64,000 nucleotides of DNA from CBDBBY01 sp965205055 (GCA_965205055.1 OZ242030.1:1612001-1676000); one strand, 5' to 3'; positions 18,841 to 28,047 are shown, counted from the stretch's first letter. Notes: generated by a model from the letters alone, not told the origin. Numbers and translations are program-made.

Positions 18841-19029
18841 TCATTCGTCTGCTGTGGCTATTCCGATAGCAGCACCCACTGCTGCGCCGGTGACCGGGTC
18901 TCTGTCGAGGACTTCCGCGCCCACCGCGCCGAGAGCGGCACCGATCGTTCCGCGCTCAACCTGTTCCGTCGTGCATGAGGCGAACGCAAGCAGCCCCGTC
19001 AACATTGCAATGGCCAAGCTTACACGCAT
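18841..19029 (-). CDS. Small glycine-zipper lipoprotein
   Basis: 62 residues with AAGGAG 6 nt before the ATG. A lipoprotein signal (MRVSLAIAMLTGLLAFASC) has its lipobox Cys at 19, followed by a short glycine-zipper segment (GTIGAALGAVGAEVLDRDPV, then TGAAVGAAIGIAT) that could pack as a membrane hairpin. Similar tiny lipoproteins commonly sit next to pccA in Rhodobacterales (recalled). Function unknown. Confidence 0.75.
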   Translation of the reverse strand: MRVSLAIAMLTGLLAFASCTTEQVERGTIGAALGAVGAEVLDRDPVTGAAVGAAIGIATADE

Positions 19030-19640
19030 CTTTCTTCTCCTTGATACGATCCCAATTTCGTTGCACCCAAACCAGATTCAATCGGCACTGCTCTATGATG
19101 AAGTCGATCAGCCCCAAGCGCGGCGCCAAACTGCTTTACGCTACTGGTTCAACCATACACGCGCGCTGCCGGTTGATGCAAGAATGCATGGGGCTATTCA
19201 ACAACAAGTGCGTACGGTGATCCCGACCTCACTCGGGGCGATAATTCCAGCCGCAAAATCTGGCTTTGCAACGAAAACGCTATCAACCTTGAATGGGTCA
19301 CTCCATAAATTGCAACATAACGAGGCTGGTCAAATCAAATTCAGCCGTTGCCGCTCAGCATGCCGACTCAGCGGGTGGCGTTCCTGACATGAACGCCACG
19401 CCATTGGGAGTTCCCATGTGAAATAGCCTACCTTTGTCGACAAATGCCGTCTGAATTCGGAACATTATTCAACGCCGCTTGACCTACCGCCTTGTGTCCA
19501 CAGTCAGACCCTTCAGCAAAGAAAATTGCGTCGGATTGGCGTGGTTGGTGCTTTGCTCAAATATCGAATATGTGCAATTTAGGTGCTGTGGCTTGAAGTC
19601 AAAAAGCTCGCAATGCAGATTTACGAAGTCAGGAGCTCGC
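19030..19640. other. Non-coding spacer with one hairpin
   Basis: No gene is supported. A clean inverted repeat lies at 19375-19399 (GTGGCGTTC-ctgacat-GAACGCCAC) without a following T-run. The promoter of the antitoxin gene presumably lies at the right end. Confidence 0.4.
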
Positions 19641-19644
19641 AACC

Positions 19645-19887
19645 ATGTGGACATTGAAGAATGCGGAGAAAAATTTTTCCGCTGTGGTCGAAAAAGCCCT
19701 GTCCGGCACGCCACAGGAAGTGAGTTGCGGCGGTAAAGTAGTCGTCATGGTTCTATCAAGGGAAGACTACAAGCTCCTGTTGACCGAAAACGGGCAAGCG
19801 CCGAAAAGCTTTGCCGATCATCTATTGTCCTTTCCGGGTTGCGAGATTGAACGGGAACAGGTCGAACCACGTGACGTGACCTTCTGA
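19645..19887 (+). CDS. Phd/YefM-type antitoxin
   Basis: 80 residues (MWTLKNAEKNFSAVVEKALS). The N-terminal half fits the Phd/YefM DNA-binding dimer domain, including the VVVMVLSREDYKLLL pattern. The C-terminal tail (about 55-80) would wrap and neutralise the toxin. It ends one base before the toxin ATG, the usual tight coupling. The type II antitoxin binds its own promoter; the pair is no longer balanced because the toxin is frameshifted. Confidence 0.85.
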   Translation: MWTLKNAEKNFSAVVEKALSGTPQEVSCGGKVVVMVLSREDYKLLLTENGQAPKSFADHLLSFPGCEIEREQVEPRDVTF

Positions 19888-20288
19888 ATGTATGTGAGCG
19901 ACACCGATGTCATATCAGCGTTGCGGCGACCGGACCGAGCATCTGGAGTGGCGGATTGGGTAAGAGGCAAGCCTGAGACCGAGCTCTTTGCAAGCGTCAT
20001 CACGCTGGGTGAGATCGAGCGCGGAATCCGATTGCAAATTCCGAGAAACCGAAAGTTCGCCGTTATTCTGCAAGCTTGGCTCGACAGAATGACTACATTT
20101 TTGCCGACAGGATTCTCGATTTTGGTGTCGAGGAAGCCCGCATCTGGGGACGTTTGAGTGCAGAAACCGGCCATAACGGCGTGGATCTGATGATCACGGC
20201 AACGGCATTGAGGCACGAGGCCACGGTGGTTACACGCAATGTGGCCCATTTCGCTCCGACGGGCGTTCCCATCGAGAACCCGTTTTGA
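19888..20288 (+). pseudogene. VapC-type PIN toxin, frameshifted
   Basis: Starts MYVSDTDVISALRRPDRASG and keeps frame through the second acidic site (GEIERGI) to QAWLDRM. It then loses frame at a run of five T (20098-20102). Restoring one T gives a continuous PIN domain with FADRILDFG, DLMITATAL and TRNVAHF, ending at 20288. All expected PIN acidic positions are present across the two frames, so the lesion is the single missing base. It may be a sequencing error or real loss of toxin. Confidence 0.8.
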
Positions 20289-20297
20289 GTGACCTAC

Positions 20298-20465
20298 TTT
20301 TCTTTGAACAGCCGAACTCCGCGCACGCGGAGTTCGGCTGGATACCTTCTGTATCTCGGCTATGCTTTCTCTCAAAAATGGACATCTTCCTTTGAGTTTC
20401 CGGCTCCTTTGCTGAACCGATCGCTCTCCTGAAAACCCGGGGCAGTTCAGTACCTCGCCGACGGC
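20298..20465. repeat. Dispersed palindromic repeat, copy 2
   Basis: The palindrome at 20309-20340 (arms CAGCCGAACTCCGCG, centre CA) begins 21 nt after the vapC stop and could also act as its terminator. It is followed by the same conserved pieces as at 130-285 (CTTTGAGTTTCCGGCTC, CGGGGCAGTTCAG). Confidence 0.6.
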
Positions 20466-20769
20466 TGATCGCAGCCATCCAGACGCGGTCAATGCAAATC
20501 GTCCCACCTGCCGCAAATTCCGGCACCGCCGCCTGAATGATGGTGCAAGAGGATCTTGATGCCAGCTATTGTGATCCCACGCGCGTCCTTTTTGCCTCGC
20601 TCCCGCATGTAACGGGTCCATGAGATGCCGCGTTGGCAATTTCGAGAGCTTTCCAGCGGAATCCCGCTTGATCGAACCTCTGCGAGGTTAACCATCACGC
20701 ATTGCCGACGCCCGTTCACAGAGTTGACAAGACAGTTCGGCGAGCACACGACAGTACGGCGCATGTCTT

Positions 20770-20950
20770 CGAGGCGACATCCGACGCCAAGCAGAGAGTT
20801 GGTGCCCGCCGTTCGTGTGTCTTCGGCAGCCGCCCCGGGACCAATCCATGCCGAACAGCGCACGCTGCGGTCGCAAGCCTCGGAATGCCGAAATCGGACA
20901 CCGCGCCAAAGCGCAAAACAGACTTCACCAAAAAACGTGAGATACACCCC
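20770..20950 (-). mobile_element. ISKra4-type end remnant
   Basis: On the minus strand the sequence begins GGTGTATCTCACG and runs like the promoter-side end of the complete IS at 7.4-7.58 kb and the 260-bp MITE at 52.45 kb. It then jumps to a fragment of the transposase C-terminus (NSLLGVGCRLEDMR) and decays. It looks like an internally deleted derivative that has lost its other end. The 300 bp to its left (20466-20769) holds no recognisable gene. Confidence 0.6.
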
Positions 20951-20959
20951 TTGGAAAGA

Positions 20960-21841
20960 TTACTTCGGTTTGAAAAGAAACTGATCGCCGCAATTGGTGC
21001 AGAACTTTGAACCCTGCTGGTTGGGATTGCGGCAATGGCTGCAATACAGCATGGAATCAACTATCTTGACCCTGACTCCGCAATAGCTGCAGTGCTTCCC
21101 TCCGAGGCTGACGAGTCGCCCGCAACCCGAACAAGCAACCTTGGGATAGTTCCTTCTTCTTTTGAATGGCGATACGCGCCGGGCCCAATTGAAGCGATTG
21201 ATCGTCCACAGGACGCCCAGGCCAAATAAAGCCAGAACCAGAAGGAACTGGTCCGCGAACAACAGCGTGTTGTATATTCCATGAGCCACTGCGGCAATTA
21301 CGATGGCAACCACAAGTACGAACGTAGATTTCCCGGAATGCTGTTGGGCTTGGATGCCCAATGCATATCCCCAGAAGCTGCCGAATACGACGTGTCCCAA
21401 GGTGCTCAATATTGATCGGCCGACCATGACCTCGGGACCGTACTCATAAATGTAGTAAAGGTTCTCCAGCGACGCAAATCCCAAGCTCGCCGCCGCTGCG
21501 TACACCATGCCGTCCAACGGTTCATCGAAATACAGGGATCGATAGGCATAGATCCGTACGGCGAGGAACTTCAGGGTTTCCTCGACCGGCCCGACGACAA
21601 AGAACATGCTGGCCGCGAACGTGGGCAAGGCAACGAATTGCCCGGACAGGGCGGAACTGACTTCATCGCTGATGAACGTTGAGTTCAGGATCCCTGCCGG
21701 AAAGGTCGAAAGCATTCCCAGAAAGAACGTTCCCGCCAAAATCCGCTTCGGATCGGGCCGATAGATGTTGCGCCTTGCGAAAAACCAAAGCCAGAACAAT
21801 CCCGGGGCGAACGCGAGCGCGAAAAACGTCAAAAAGTCCAT
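20960..21841 (-). CDS. PrsW-family membrane protease with zinc ribbons
   Basis: 293 residues. About seven hydrophobic helices cover residues 1-215 and carry the PrsW pattern: VEETLKFLAVR (paired Glu), LGFASLENLYYI, LSTLGHVVFGSFWG and AVAHGIYNTLLF with conserved His. PrsW (PF13367) is an intramembrane metalloprotease cutting anti-sigma factors. Here the C-terminus adds two cytosolic zinc ribbons (CSGCGRLVSLGGKHCSYCG and CSHCRNPNQQGSKFCTNCG), unlike the classical protein. It shares ribbons and strand with the RDD gene just upstream, hinting at a common unit. Confidence 0.8.
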   Translation of the reverse strand: MDFLTFFALAFAPGLFWLWFFARRNIYRPDPKRILAGTFFLGMLSTFPAGILNSTFISDEVSSALSGQFVALPTFAASMFFVVGPVEETLKFLAVRIYAYRSLYFDEPLDGMVYAAAASLGFASLENLYYIYEYGPEVMVGRSILSTLGHVVFGSFWGYALGIQAQQHSGKSTFVLVVAIVIAAVAHGIYNTLLFADQFLLVLALFGLGVLWTINRFNWARRVSPFKRRRNYPKVACSGCGRLVSLGGKHCSYCGVRVKIVDSMLYCSHCRNPNQQGSKFCTNCGDQFLFKPK

Positions 21842-22038
21842 TTCACGGCGCTCTCGCTCTTGAAATCCAAAGCAGGGAGACTGCGGAGCATGAATTCAGC
21901 AGCTTGCGATGAATGGATTGCATGGTCCGAATGCAGACAAGCAAACGACTGTCCCACTTTGCCGCGGTCTCTTTTCCGCACCGCAGTTCGATACGCGCGG
22001 AGGACCCAAATCGGATTCGCATCGCGGGACCGCGAGAC

Positions 22039-22731
22039 TTATCCCTTGATCACGACCGTTCCGCAAATGAGGTCGTGCAACCCCCTTTTGTCGTTGCGCA
22101 ATCCAACCATGAAAAAGCCAATGCACAGAAGCAAAAAGGATAGGGCGTAACAAAGCTGTCGGGCGAACGCCTGCCAGAAGCCGCACCTGCTTAGGTCGGT
22201 GCGGAGCACGCGCAAGCCAAGAACGCGCTTTCCAAGCGTCCCTTCGTACTGCGAAACGCCCAACGTCCAGTACAACATATTTATGATCGTGGCTACGAAT
22301 TCAGATTGGGTCAGCCCATACACTATCCCGTTCAATATGCCGATGACGATCAAATCAATCATCATTGCGCACAGCCGAACCCAAAACCCGGCTCTAATTC
22401 CAATCATTCCGTCTTCAGTCGCCATGTCGGTTTTTATGTGGTCATCAAAGGGAAGCCCGCATGAAAAGCAATAAGCAGCGCCTGGCTCGTTGACTTTTCT
22501 GCAACGAGGGCACCGAAGTGAGATACCTGCCAGTTCGCGCTGAACAGTTGTTGACTCCATTTCATTCCGGGCAAGCCGAGTCGTCGAACTGTTGCCACAG
22601 GCGGCGCAATATTCGGCATCTGCATTCATCGCACTCCCGCACTTTGAGCAGAACACCTTTTGGACAGCACCGCACTTCCTACAGAAGATCGAATCTTTTG
22701 CGACCGCTTCACCGCATTTGTGGCAACTCAT
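22039..22731 (-). CDS. RDD-family membrane protein with three zinc ribbons
   Basis: 230 residues. The N-terminus has three CxxC ribbon pairs (CHKCG/CRKCG, CSKCG/CAACG, CPRCR/CFSCG; about residues 3-95). The RDD domain follows: GFWVRLCAMMIDLIVIGIL with the typical Arg and Asp, a second helix pair around MLYWTLGVSQYEGTLGKRVLGLRV, and DLICGTVVI at the end. RDD proteins are small inner-membrane proteins of unclear transport role. The ribbon-plus-membrane layout matches the PrsW gene downstream (200 bp), suggesting joint function. Confidence 0.8.
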   Translation of the reverse strand: MSCHKCGEAVAKDSIFCRKCGAVQKVFCSKCGSAMNADAEYCAACGNSSTTRLARNEMESTTVQRELAGISLRCPRCRKVNEPGAAYCFSCGLPFDDHIKTDMATEDGMIGIRAGFWVRLCAMMIDLIVIGILNGIVYGLTQSEFVATIINMLYWTLGVSQYEGTLGKRVLGLRVLRTDLSRCGFWQAFARQLCYALSFLLLCIGFFMVGLRNDKRGLHDLICGTVVIKG

Positions 22732-22788
22732 TCGTTCACCTAAAGCTAAAGCCGCAATTGCAATTCGTCAACTCAGACACGTAACTCA

Positions 22789-22961
22789 GGGTGCATCTCA
22801 TGATTCCTGGTCAGGCGACTGCGGCGCGGCAAGCCCTCCAATCGAGGAAGGGCGCGTTTCATGTTTGTTGGATTGATTCGGCTCCACGCTCTCGCGCGTC
22901 GTTCGGCCAAAGTGCTTCGAGGGTTGCAATAGTGGCTGATCAAGAATCATGAGAGGCACCC
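22789..22961. mobile_element. 173-bp MITE with ISKra4-type ends
   Basis: Begins GGGTGCATCTCATGATTC and ends inverted (GAATCATGAGAGGCACCC). Flanked by the 9-bp direct repeat CGTAACTCA (22780-22788 and 22962-22970). The first 60 bp copy the downstream end of the ISKra4 element, while the rest matches the shorter MITE type at 23040 and 26867. Confidence 0.75.
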
Positions 22962-23039
22962 CGTAACTCATGCTGCGCAGAGCCTATCATCCACGCCCAA
23001 ACTGCGCGAAAGCTACATATCCAGCCGAACAGGCGCAAC

Positions 23040-23151
23040 ATGTGCGTCTCGTGTTTGTTGGACTGAGTCGGTTTCACGCTCTCTCGTGTCGCTCGCCCCA
23101 GTTGATTCGAGGGTTCCAATAGTGACTGACCGAGAATCATGAGAAGCACCC
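23040..23151. mobile_element. 112-bp MITE
   Basis: Ends TGTGCGTCTCGTG and GAGAAGCACCC, with flanking repeat GGCGCAAC (23032-23039 and 23152-23159). The interior (GTCGGTTTCACGCTCTCTCG) is shared with the copies at 22851-22961, 26867-26979 and 39981-40052. Confidence 0.7.
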
Positions 23152-23169
23152 GGCGCAACTTGTTGCAGA

Positions 23170-23338
23170 AGGTGCACCCCATTTGTTTGGATTGAGAAGG
23201 GCAAGGTGCAGCTGGTGGAAATCGTGCACCAACCCGTTGTTCGCCGTCAATGTTGGGCCGAAGACAGTTGTTGGGCCGACTTCCTCGTTGAGAGGCATCG
23301 TCGTGCTGCCATCTGACCAACAAATTTGGGATGCGCCC
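23170..23338. mobile_element. 169-bp MITE derived from ISKra4 ends
   Basis: Ends AGGTGCACCCCATTTG and TTTGGGATGCGCCC, with 9-bp direct repeat TGTTGCAGA (23161-23169 and 23339-23347). The right half still encodes a decayed transposase tail (CWADFLVERHRRAAI). Third MITE within 550 bp. Confidence 0.7.
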
Positions 23339-23457
23339 TGTTGCAGACAAATGCTTGAGCGACAGTTGCGGAAGCATTTGCAAAGCAACACTTCACCAAT
23401 CACGACTAGCCCCATCCGAGATCTTCGGATGCGTCTCGTCGGCACCTACCGGATTCA

Positions 23458-24990
23458 TCAAAGCGGTATATTGTCGTGTTTTTTGGGGGGATTCTCGACT
23501 CTCTTCGACTTCAGCGCCGCCAGCGCGCGACAAACCCGCTTGCGGGTCGATTGCGGCATGATCACGTCGTCCACGAAACCGCGTTCCGCCGCAACGAACG
23601 GATTCTGAAACCGCTTCTCGTATTCCTTGGTCTTGCTGGCGATGAATTCGGAGTTCCCAACTTCAGAGCGATGCAGAATCTCGACCGCACCCTTGGCTCC
23701 CATCACTGCAATCTGTGCGCTAGGCCATGCATAGTTGATGTCTCCCCTCAAATGCTTTGAAGACATGACGTCGTACGCGCCGCCATACGCTTTGCGCACG
23801 ATGACCGTGACTTTCGGAACCGTCGCCTCGCCGTAAGCGAACAGAAGCTTGGCGCCGTGCTTGATGATTCCGCCGTACTCCTGAGCGGTGCCCGGAAGAA
23901 ACCCGGGCACATCGACGAATGTCAGGATCGGTATATTGAAGGCATCGCAGAATCTGACGAATCTCGCCGCCTTCCTCGAAGAGTCGATATCCAGACATCC
24001 GGCCAAGACCATCGGCTGATTCGCAACCACTCCGACAGTCGAGCCTTCAAGCCTGATGAAAGCGGTGACGATGTTTTTCGCGAAATCCTGCTGAAGTTCG
24101 AAGACATCCCCTTCGTCAGCTACCTTTCGAATGAGCTCCTTTATGTCGTACGGCAGATTAGGATTGTCGGGAACCAGCGTGTTCAACGAAAGCTCCTGAC
24201 GATCAGGATCGTCGAAAAACGGACGGACAGGCGGCTTGTCCTTGTAATTCAGAGGCAGGAAATCAAAGAACCTGCGGATTTCGATCAAAGCTTCAACATC
24301 GTTTTCGAACGCTCCGTCCGCCACTGACGAACGGCTCGAATGAGTCTTTGCGCCCCCAAGCTCCTCTGCCGTAATCACTTCGTTGGTTACTGTCTTGACC
24401 ACGTCCGGACCGGTGACGAACATGTATGACGTATCTCTCACCATGAAGATGAAGTCGGTCATCGCCGGCGAATAAACAGCCCCTCCCGCGCACGGCCCCA
24501 TGATCAAGCTGATCTGCGGAATCGACCCCGAAGCCAGTATGTTTCGTTGGAATACGTCCGCGTAACCCCCTAGCGACGCAACTCCCTCCTGAATTCGTGC
24601 CCCGCCCGAATCATTCAATCCGATTACGGGCGCACCATTCTTGATCGCCATCTCCATGATCTTGCAGATCTTGCCTGCATGCGTCTCGGACAGAGAACCG
24701 CCGAAGACCGTGAAATCCTGGCTGAACACATAGACGAGTCGGCCGTTTATCGTTCCCCATCCAGTCACGACGCCATCGCCGGGATAAGTGCTGTCCTCCA
24801 TCCCGAAATCGACGCACCGATGCGTGACGAACATGTCGAATTCCTCGAACGATTCTTCATCCAGCAAAAGTTCAATACGCTCGCGGGCGGTCAGCTTGCC
24901 CCGGTCATGCTGCAGCTTCATTCGCCGCGCGCCGCCGCCTTGGCGAGCTTCCTCGCGGCGCTTCTCAAGCTCGTTCAGAATCGATTCCAT
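23458..24990 (-). CDS. pccB: Propionyl-CoA carboxylase beta subunit (carboxyltransferase)
   Basis: 510 residues from the ATG at 24988-24990 (MESILNELEKRREEARQGGG); the open frame further upstream lacks family similarity. Transfers CO2 from biotin on PccA to propionyl-CoA, giving (S)-methylmalonyl-CoA. The crotonase-fold halves show the acyl-CoA and biotin oxyanion loops: GLNDSGGARIQEGVASLGGY and GFLPGTAQEYGGIIKHGAKLL, plus RKAYGGAYDVM. Full length, no lesion. Separated from pccA by 4.7 kb of other genes and MITEs, so co-transcription from one promoter is uncertain. Confidence 0.95.
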   Translation of the reverse strand: MESILNELEKRREEARQGGGARRMKLQHDRGKLTARERIELLLDEESFEEFDMFVTHRCVDFGMEDSTYPGDGVVTGWGTINGRLVYVFSQDFTVFGGSLSETHAGKICKIMEMAIKNGAPVIGLNDSGGARIQEGVASLGGYADVFQRNILASGSIPQISLIMGPCAGGAVYSPAMTDFIFMVRDTSYMFVTGPDVVKTVTNEVITAEELGGAKTHSSRSSVADGAFENDVEALIEIRRFFDFLPLNYKDKPPVRPFFDDPDRQELSLNTLVPDNPNLPYDIKELIRKVADEGDVFELQQDFAKNIVTAFIRLEGSTVGVVANQPMVLAGCLDIDSSRKAARFVRFCDAFNIPILTFVDVPGFLPGTAQEYGGIIKHGAKLLFAYGEATVPKVTVIVRKAYGGAYDVMSSKHLRGDINYAWPSAQIAVMGAKGAVEILHRSEVGNSEFIASKTKEYEKRFQNPFVAAERGFVDDVIMPQSTRKRVCRALAALKSKRVENPPKKHDNIPL

Positions 24991-25164
24991 CGCAGTTCCC
25001 GACGCAGGTACAATCCGTCCGCGGATAGTCCGCCAATCGGGTGAACATTTCAAGGAGATCGTAGGCGGCGGCAATTTCGAACAAGATGAAGGCAATGCCG
25101 ACAGCATAGCGGCATTGCGCTATTGGCAATAGACAACCAACCACTAGACACATAACTACGCCGC

Positions 25165-26382
25165 ATGAATGAGTTGCCCGCTACCCGGCTTTTCGACCGG
25201 AATACACCTCCGCATATAGCGACACTCATCATACTTGCATGCGTTTCAGCCTTGTCGATGACCATGTTCCTGCCGTCTCTGCCGGAGATCACGGAACATT
25301 TTAAATCCGACTACCGACTCATGCAGCTCTCGGTTTCCAGCTATCTGTTCGTCACCGCCATACTTCAGGTCGTGATCGGTCCACTAGCGGACCGCTACGG
25401 GCGGCGTCCGGTGATGCTCTGGTCATTGGCACTGTTCGTGCTTGCGACGATCGGCTGCGTGCTCTCTCCGACTGCGGAGGTCTTCCTAGCGTTCAGAATG
25501 GCTCAAGCGGTGATCGCAACCGGCATGGTCCTGTCGCGCGCGATCGTTCGAGACATGGTGTCTACAGACAGGGCGGCATCAATGATCGCGTACGTCACAA
25601 TGGGGATGGCCATCGCCCCGATGCTTGCTCCCGCTCTTGGCGGCGCGTTGGACGAGGCATTCGGATGGCAATCGAATTTCCTGTTTCAAATCGCGATCGG
25701 CGCGATCATCCTAGCTTTCTGCTTCTTCGACCTCGGAGAAACGACACGATCCCGACATTCCAGCATGGCCAGACAATTCGAGGACTATCCGGAGCTTTTC
25801 GGATCGCGCCGATTCTGGGGATATTGCGCTGCTTCCGCGACCACCTCTGGAGCATTCTTCGCGTTTCTTGGAGGGGCACCCTATGTGGGAACCACCATAT
25901 ACGGCCTGGGCGCGACCGAGATGGGAATTTATATAGGACTGCCAGCTCTCGGCTACATGGTGGGGAATTTCATTTCCGGTCGATCAAGCATGAGGGTGGG
26001 AATAAACCGCATGATTGTCGTGGGGTCCTTGGTTGGCGCTGTTGGATTGAGCTTGCCAATCGCTCTTGTCTGGCTCGGTGCCAACAACCCGTTCACAGTA
26101 TTCGGATTGATGATTTTCCTTGGGGTCGGCAACGGCATGGTTATGCCGAATGCGATGGCCGGAATGCTGTCCGTGCGACCGCATCTTGCAGGAACAGCCT
26201 CGGGCATTGGGGGAGCAATTATGATTGGAGGGGGATCCGGCCTGTCCGCACTCGCCGGTGCGTTGCTGAATGAGGGATCAGGACCCTACCCGTTGCTGCT
26301 TCTCATGCTGGCAAGCATTTTGTTGGGCCTCGTTGCCGCCGCATACATCGTCTGGGTCGCAAAGAAGGTTGGGCCATTGTGA
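25165..26382 (+). CDS. Bcr/CflA-type MFS drug exporter
   Basis: 405 residues, about 12 hydrophobic helices. The Bcr/CflA marks are LPSLPEITEHFKSDYRLMQL after helix 1, the MFS loop GPLADRYGRRPVMLW between helices 2 and 3, and SRAIVRDM in helix 4. The family exports bicyclomycin, sulfonamides or small peptides using the proton gradient. Transcribed divergently from pccB. Substrate cannot be read from the sequence. Confidence 0.88.
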   Translation: MNELPATRLFDRNTPPHIATLIILACVSALSMTMFLPSLPEITEHFKSDYRLMQLSVSSYLFVTAILQVVIGPLADRYGRRPVMLWSLALFVLATIGCVLSPTAEVFLAFRMAQAVIATGMVLSRAIVRDMVSTDRAASMIAYVTMGMAIAPMLAPALGGALDEAFGWQSNFLFQIAIGAIILAFCFFDLGETTRSRHSSMARQFEDYPELFGSRRFWGYCAASATTSGAFFAFLGGAPYVGTTIYGLGATEMGIYIGLPALGYMVGNFISGRSSMRVGINRMIVVGSLVGAVGLSLPIALVWLGANNPFTVFGLMIFLGVGNGMVMPNAMAGMLSVRPHLAGTASGIGGAIMIGGGSGLSALAGALLNEGSGPYPLLLLMLASILLGLVAAAYIVWVAKKVGPL

Positions 26383-26495
26383 CTCCGATTTCCGAATGAT
26401 GGAAACGGGCCGGAATCTGGGAATTTCTTGGGCTCAGTTCGCGATTTGCAGGTACGGCCGGCAATTCAACCCGCCTACGATTCACGAATTGAGCC

Positions 26496-26840
26496 TTAAG
26501 CTTGCCCACCTCCATGCCTAACAACAACATCAGGTAGCTCGATTTCAATATCCCTTGGTATGGAACTTCCGCTTCTGCTATTGCAAACATATTCAGTTGC
26601 ATCTGGCGAAAGGGTAATTTCAGGGATTTCCAAAAATCTGTTGTTTGGAAATTCTCTGTGTTTATGAAAGCAGAATAGGCGAGCTGGGGCCCCTCTTGGA
26701 ACATTTAAATCGGTCTTAAAAATAAAGTTTGGTAACTGGCGTTCCAATGCCGCACTCAACGGGCAAGGCTCTCTACATTTTGCGGTATAGTCGATATCGT
26801 CTTGGATTATCGAGACGGTGTAGGAGCAGAAGTGGAACAT
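26496..26840 (-). CDS. Hypothetical protein
   Basis: 114 residues from an ATG at 26838-26840 with a weak AAGG upstream. AT-rich compared with neighbours and without recognisable motifs. Residues such as FIFKTDLNVPRGAPARLFCF and LEIPEITLSPDATEYV read like a soluble protein rather than noise. Sits between a transporter and a MITE; a chance frame is not excluded. Confidence 0.35.
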   Translation of the reverse strand: MFHFCSYTVSIIQDDIDYTAKCREPCPLSAALERQLPNFIFKTDLNVPRGAPARLFCFHKHREFPNNRFLEIPEITLSPDATEYVCNSRSGSSIPRDIEIELPDVVVRHGGGQA

Positions 26841-26866
26841 TTGTGCTTAACCTTTCTGTTAAGTAG

Positions 26867-26979
26867 GGGGGGCGTCTTATGATTCTTGGTCAGTCACTAT
26901 TGCAGCCCTCGAAACATTCAGGCCGAGCGACACGCGAGAGAGTGGAACCGACTCTATCCAACAAACATGAGACGCCCCC
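26867..26979. mobile_element. 113-bp MITE with 9-bp target duplication
   Basis: Begins GGGGGGCGTCTTATG and ends inverted (CATGAGACGCCCCC). Direct repeat GTTAAGTAG at 26858-26866 and 26980-26988. Inverse orientation of the 23040 type. The duplication length equals that of the complete ISKra4 element, supporting mobilisation by it. Confidence 0.8.
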
Positions 26980-27085
26980 GTTAAGTAGATCATTTTTCAC
27001 GAAATAGTGCTTTGTTTGCCCTTTACAAGGCTTGCCAAGGGTGAATCCCATATTTTTTGGTCAAGTGGTTGCGGCGGCGCAACGG

Positions 27086-27330
27086 GGCTTTCGTGTGTGG
27101 ACGCCCCCTGCTACACGGGAGTATTCCTTGTCCAATTCCGGGCGTCGGGTCAAGCGCTTTCGCGTGTCCGGCCTGTTTTCGCAACGCGTTCATGGTTGCC
27201 GTCGGCCCGCATGGAGATGCGCGGACCGGGTCCATATCGCTTTTGCGCGCTCGGAGGCACCTCGAAAGCCCGCTGGTTTTCCCGATCCCGTCTCGACGGC
27301 TGTTTGCCCTTGCATTGTCCTCGGTCTTTC
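27086..27330. repeat. Degenerate repeat Y, copy 1
   Basis: Shares ordered pieces (GGACGCCCCCTG, TTCCGGGCG, GGTCAAGC, TCCATATCG, TTTTCCCGATCCCGTC) with 35045-35300, and more weakly with 52718-52920. At the 35-kb copy it adjoins an IS256-like N-terminus, so it is probably a decayed end of that IS type. An ISKra4-like end (GGTGAATCCCATATTTTTTG) lies just left at 27040. Confidence 0.5.
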
Positions 27331-27407
27331 CCGCGTCTCCGGCGACGCCGACCTCCGCCTTGAGTCAAGCGAAAGTCGAACCCCGGAAGAACTCCTTATT
27401 CATTTCT

Positions 27408-27623
27408 TCATTCATTCCCGCAGCCCGTCTCCCGGGCGGATGCGGGAGCTCTGCAGCATTCCTTCGTCGTCGCGACGGCCCGGACCATCCGCGCCATCTT
27501 GTTCGCCAGCGCCGCCGCGGCCTCGGCGCGGGGCCGCGTCAGCCCTCCGCGGTCGGATCCGAAATGCGGAAAACAGAATTCATGCCTCCGGCTTCGCCCG
27601 AGGGGCATCGAACCTGAAACCAA
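27408..27623 (-). pseudogene. IS110-family C-terminal fragment
   Basis: A short minus frame contains AAALANKMARMVRAVATTKE, the C-terminal end of IS110/IS1111-type transposases. No start, catalytic part or ends remain. Embedded in other IS debris. Confidence 0.5.
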
Positions 27624-27639
27624 GTCTTGACATTCCTGA

Positions 27640-28047
27640 TCGAAATTGCAGAATTATCGGTATACTACTCGACGGCCTGGCCGAGATGGCCGACTGGATC
27701 CTCGGGCACTGCCCCGACGGCGAGGCCGCCGCCATTCTGGAGCCGCACCGCCGCCGGTCCGAAGCCGTAGCGGCCTGCATCCGCACCTACGAAGCCAACG
27801 CCGATCGAATGCAATGCGACCTCCACCGGACGCGAGGATTGCCGGTCGGATCCGGCGTCGTGGAAAGCGCCTGCAAGAAGATCGTCAGCAACCGATTCAA
27901 AAAGGCGGGATGCCGCTGGTCGAAAGCCGGCGCCAACGCCCTGCTCGCCATAAGATGCTGCCTCGAAAACATGCGTTGGCCCGACTTCCTCGAGTGGAAA
28001 GCTTGTCGCGCCGCAGCCGTGTAACCAAAGAAAATGGGATGCACCCC
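27640..28047 (+). pseudogene. ISKra4 transposase C-terminal fragment
   Basis: In-frame end of an ISKra4 transposase: GILLDGLAEMADWILGHC, CDLHRTRGLPVGSGVVESAC, ANALLAIRCCLENMRWPDFL, then stop at 28022-28024 and the end repeat AAAATGGGATGCACCCC. The catalytic first half is missing, replaced by repeat Y and an IS110 scrap. It resembles the element at 5.8 kb but is clearly divergent. Confidence 0.75.

Noticed and set aside
27032..28024. Single 330-residue protein
   Set aside because: Only the last third has ISKra4 similarity; the front runs through repeat Y and an antisense IS110 scrap, so it is a chance fusion of debris.
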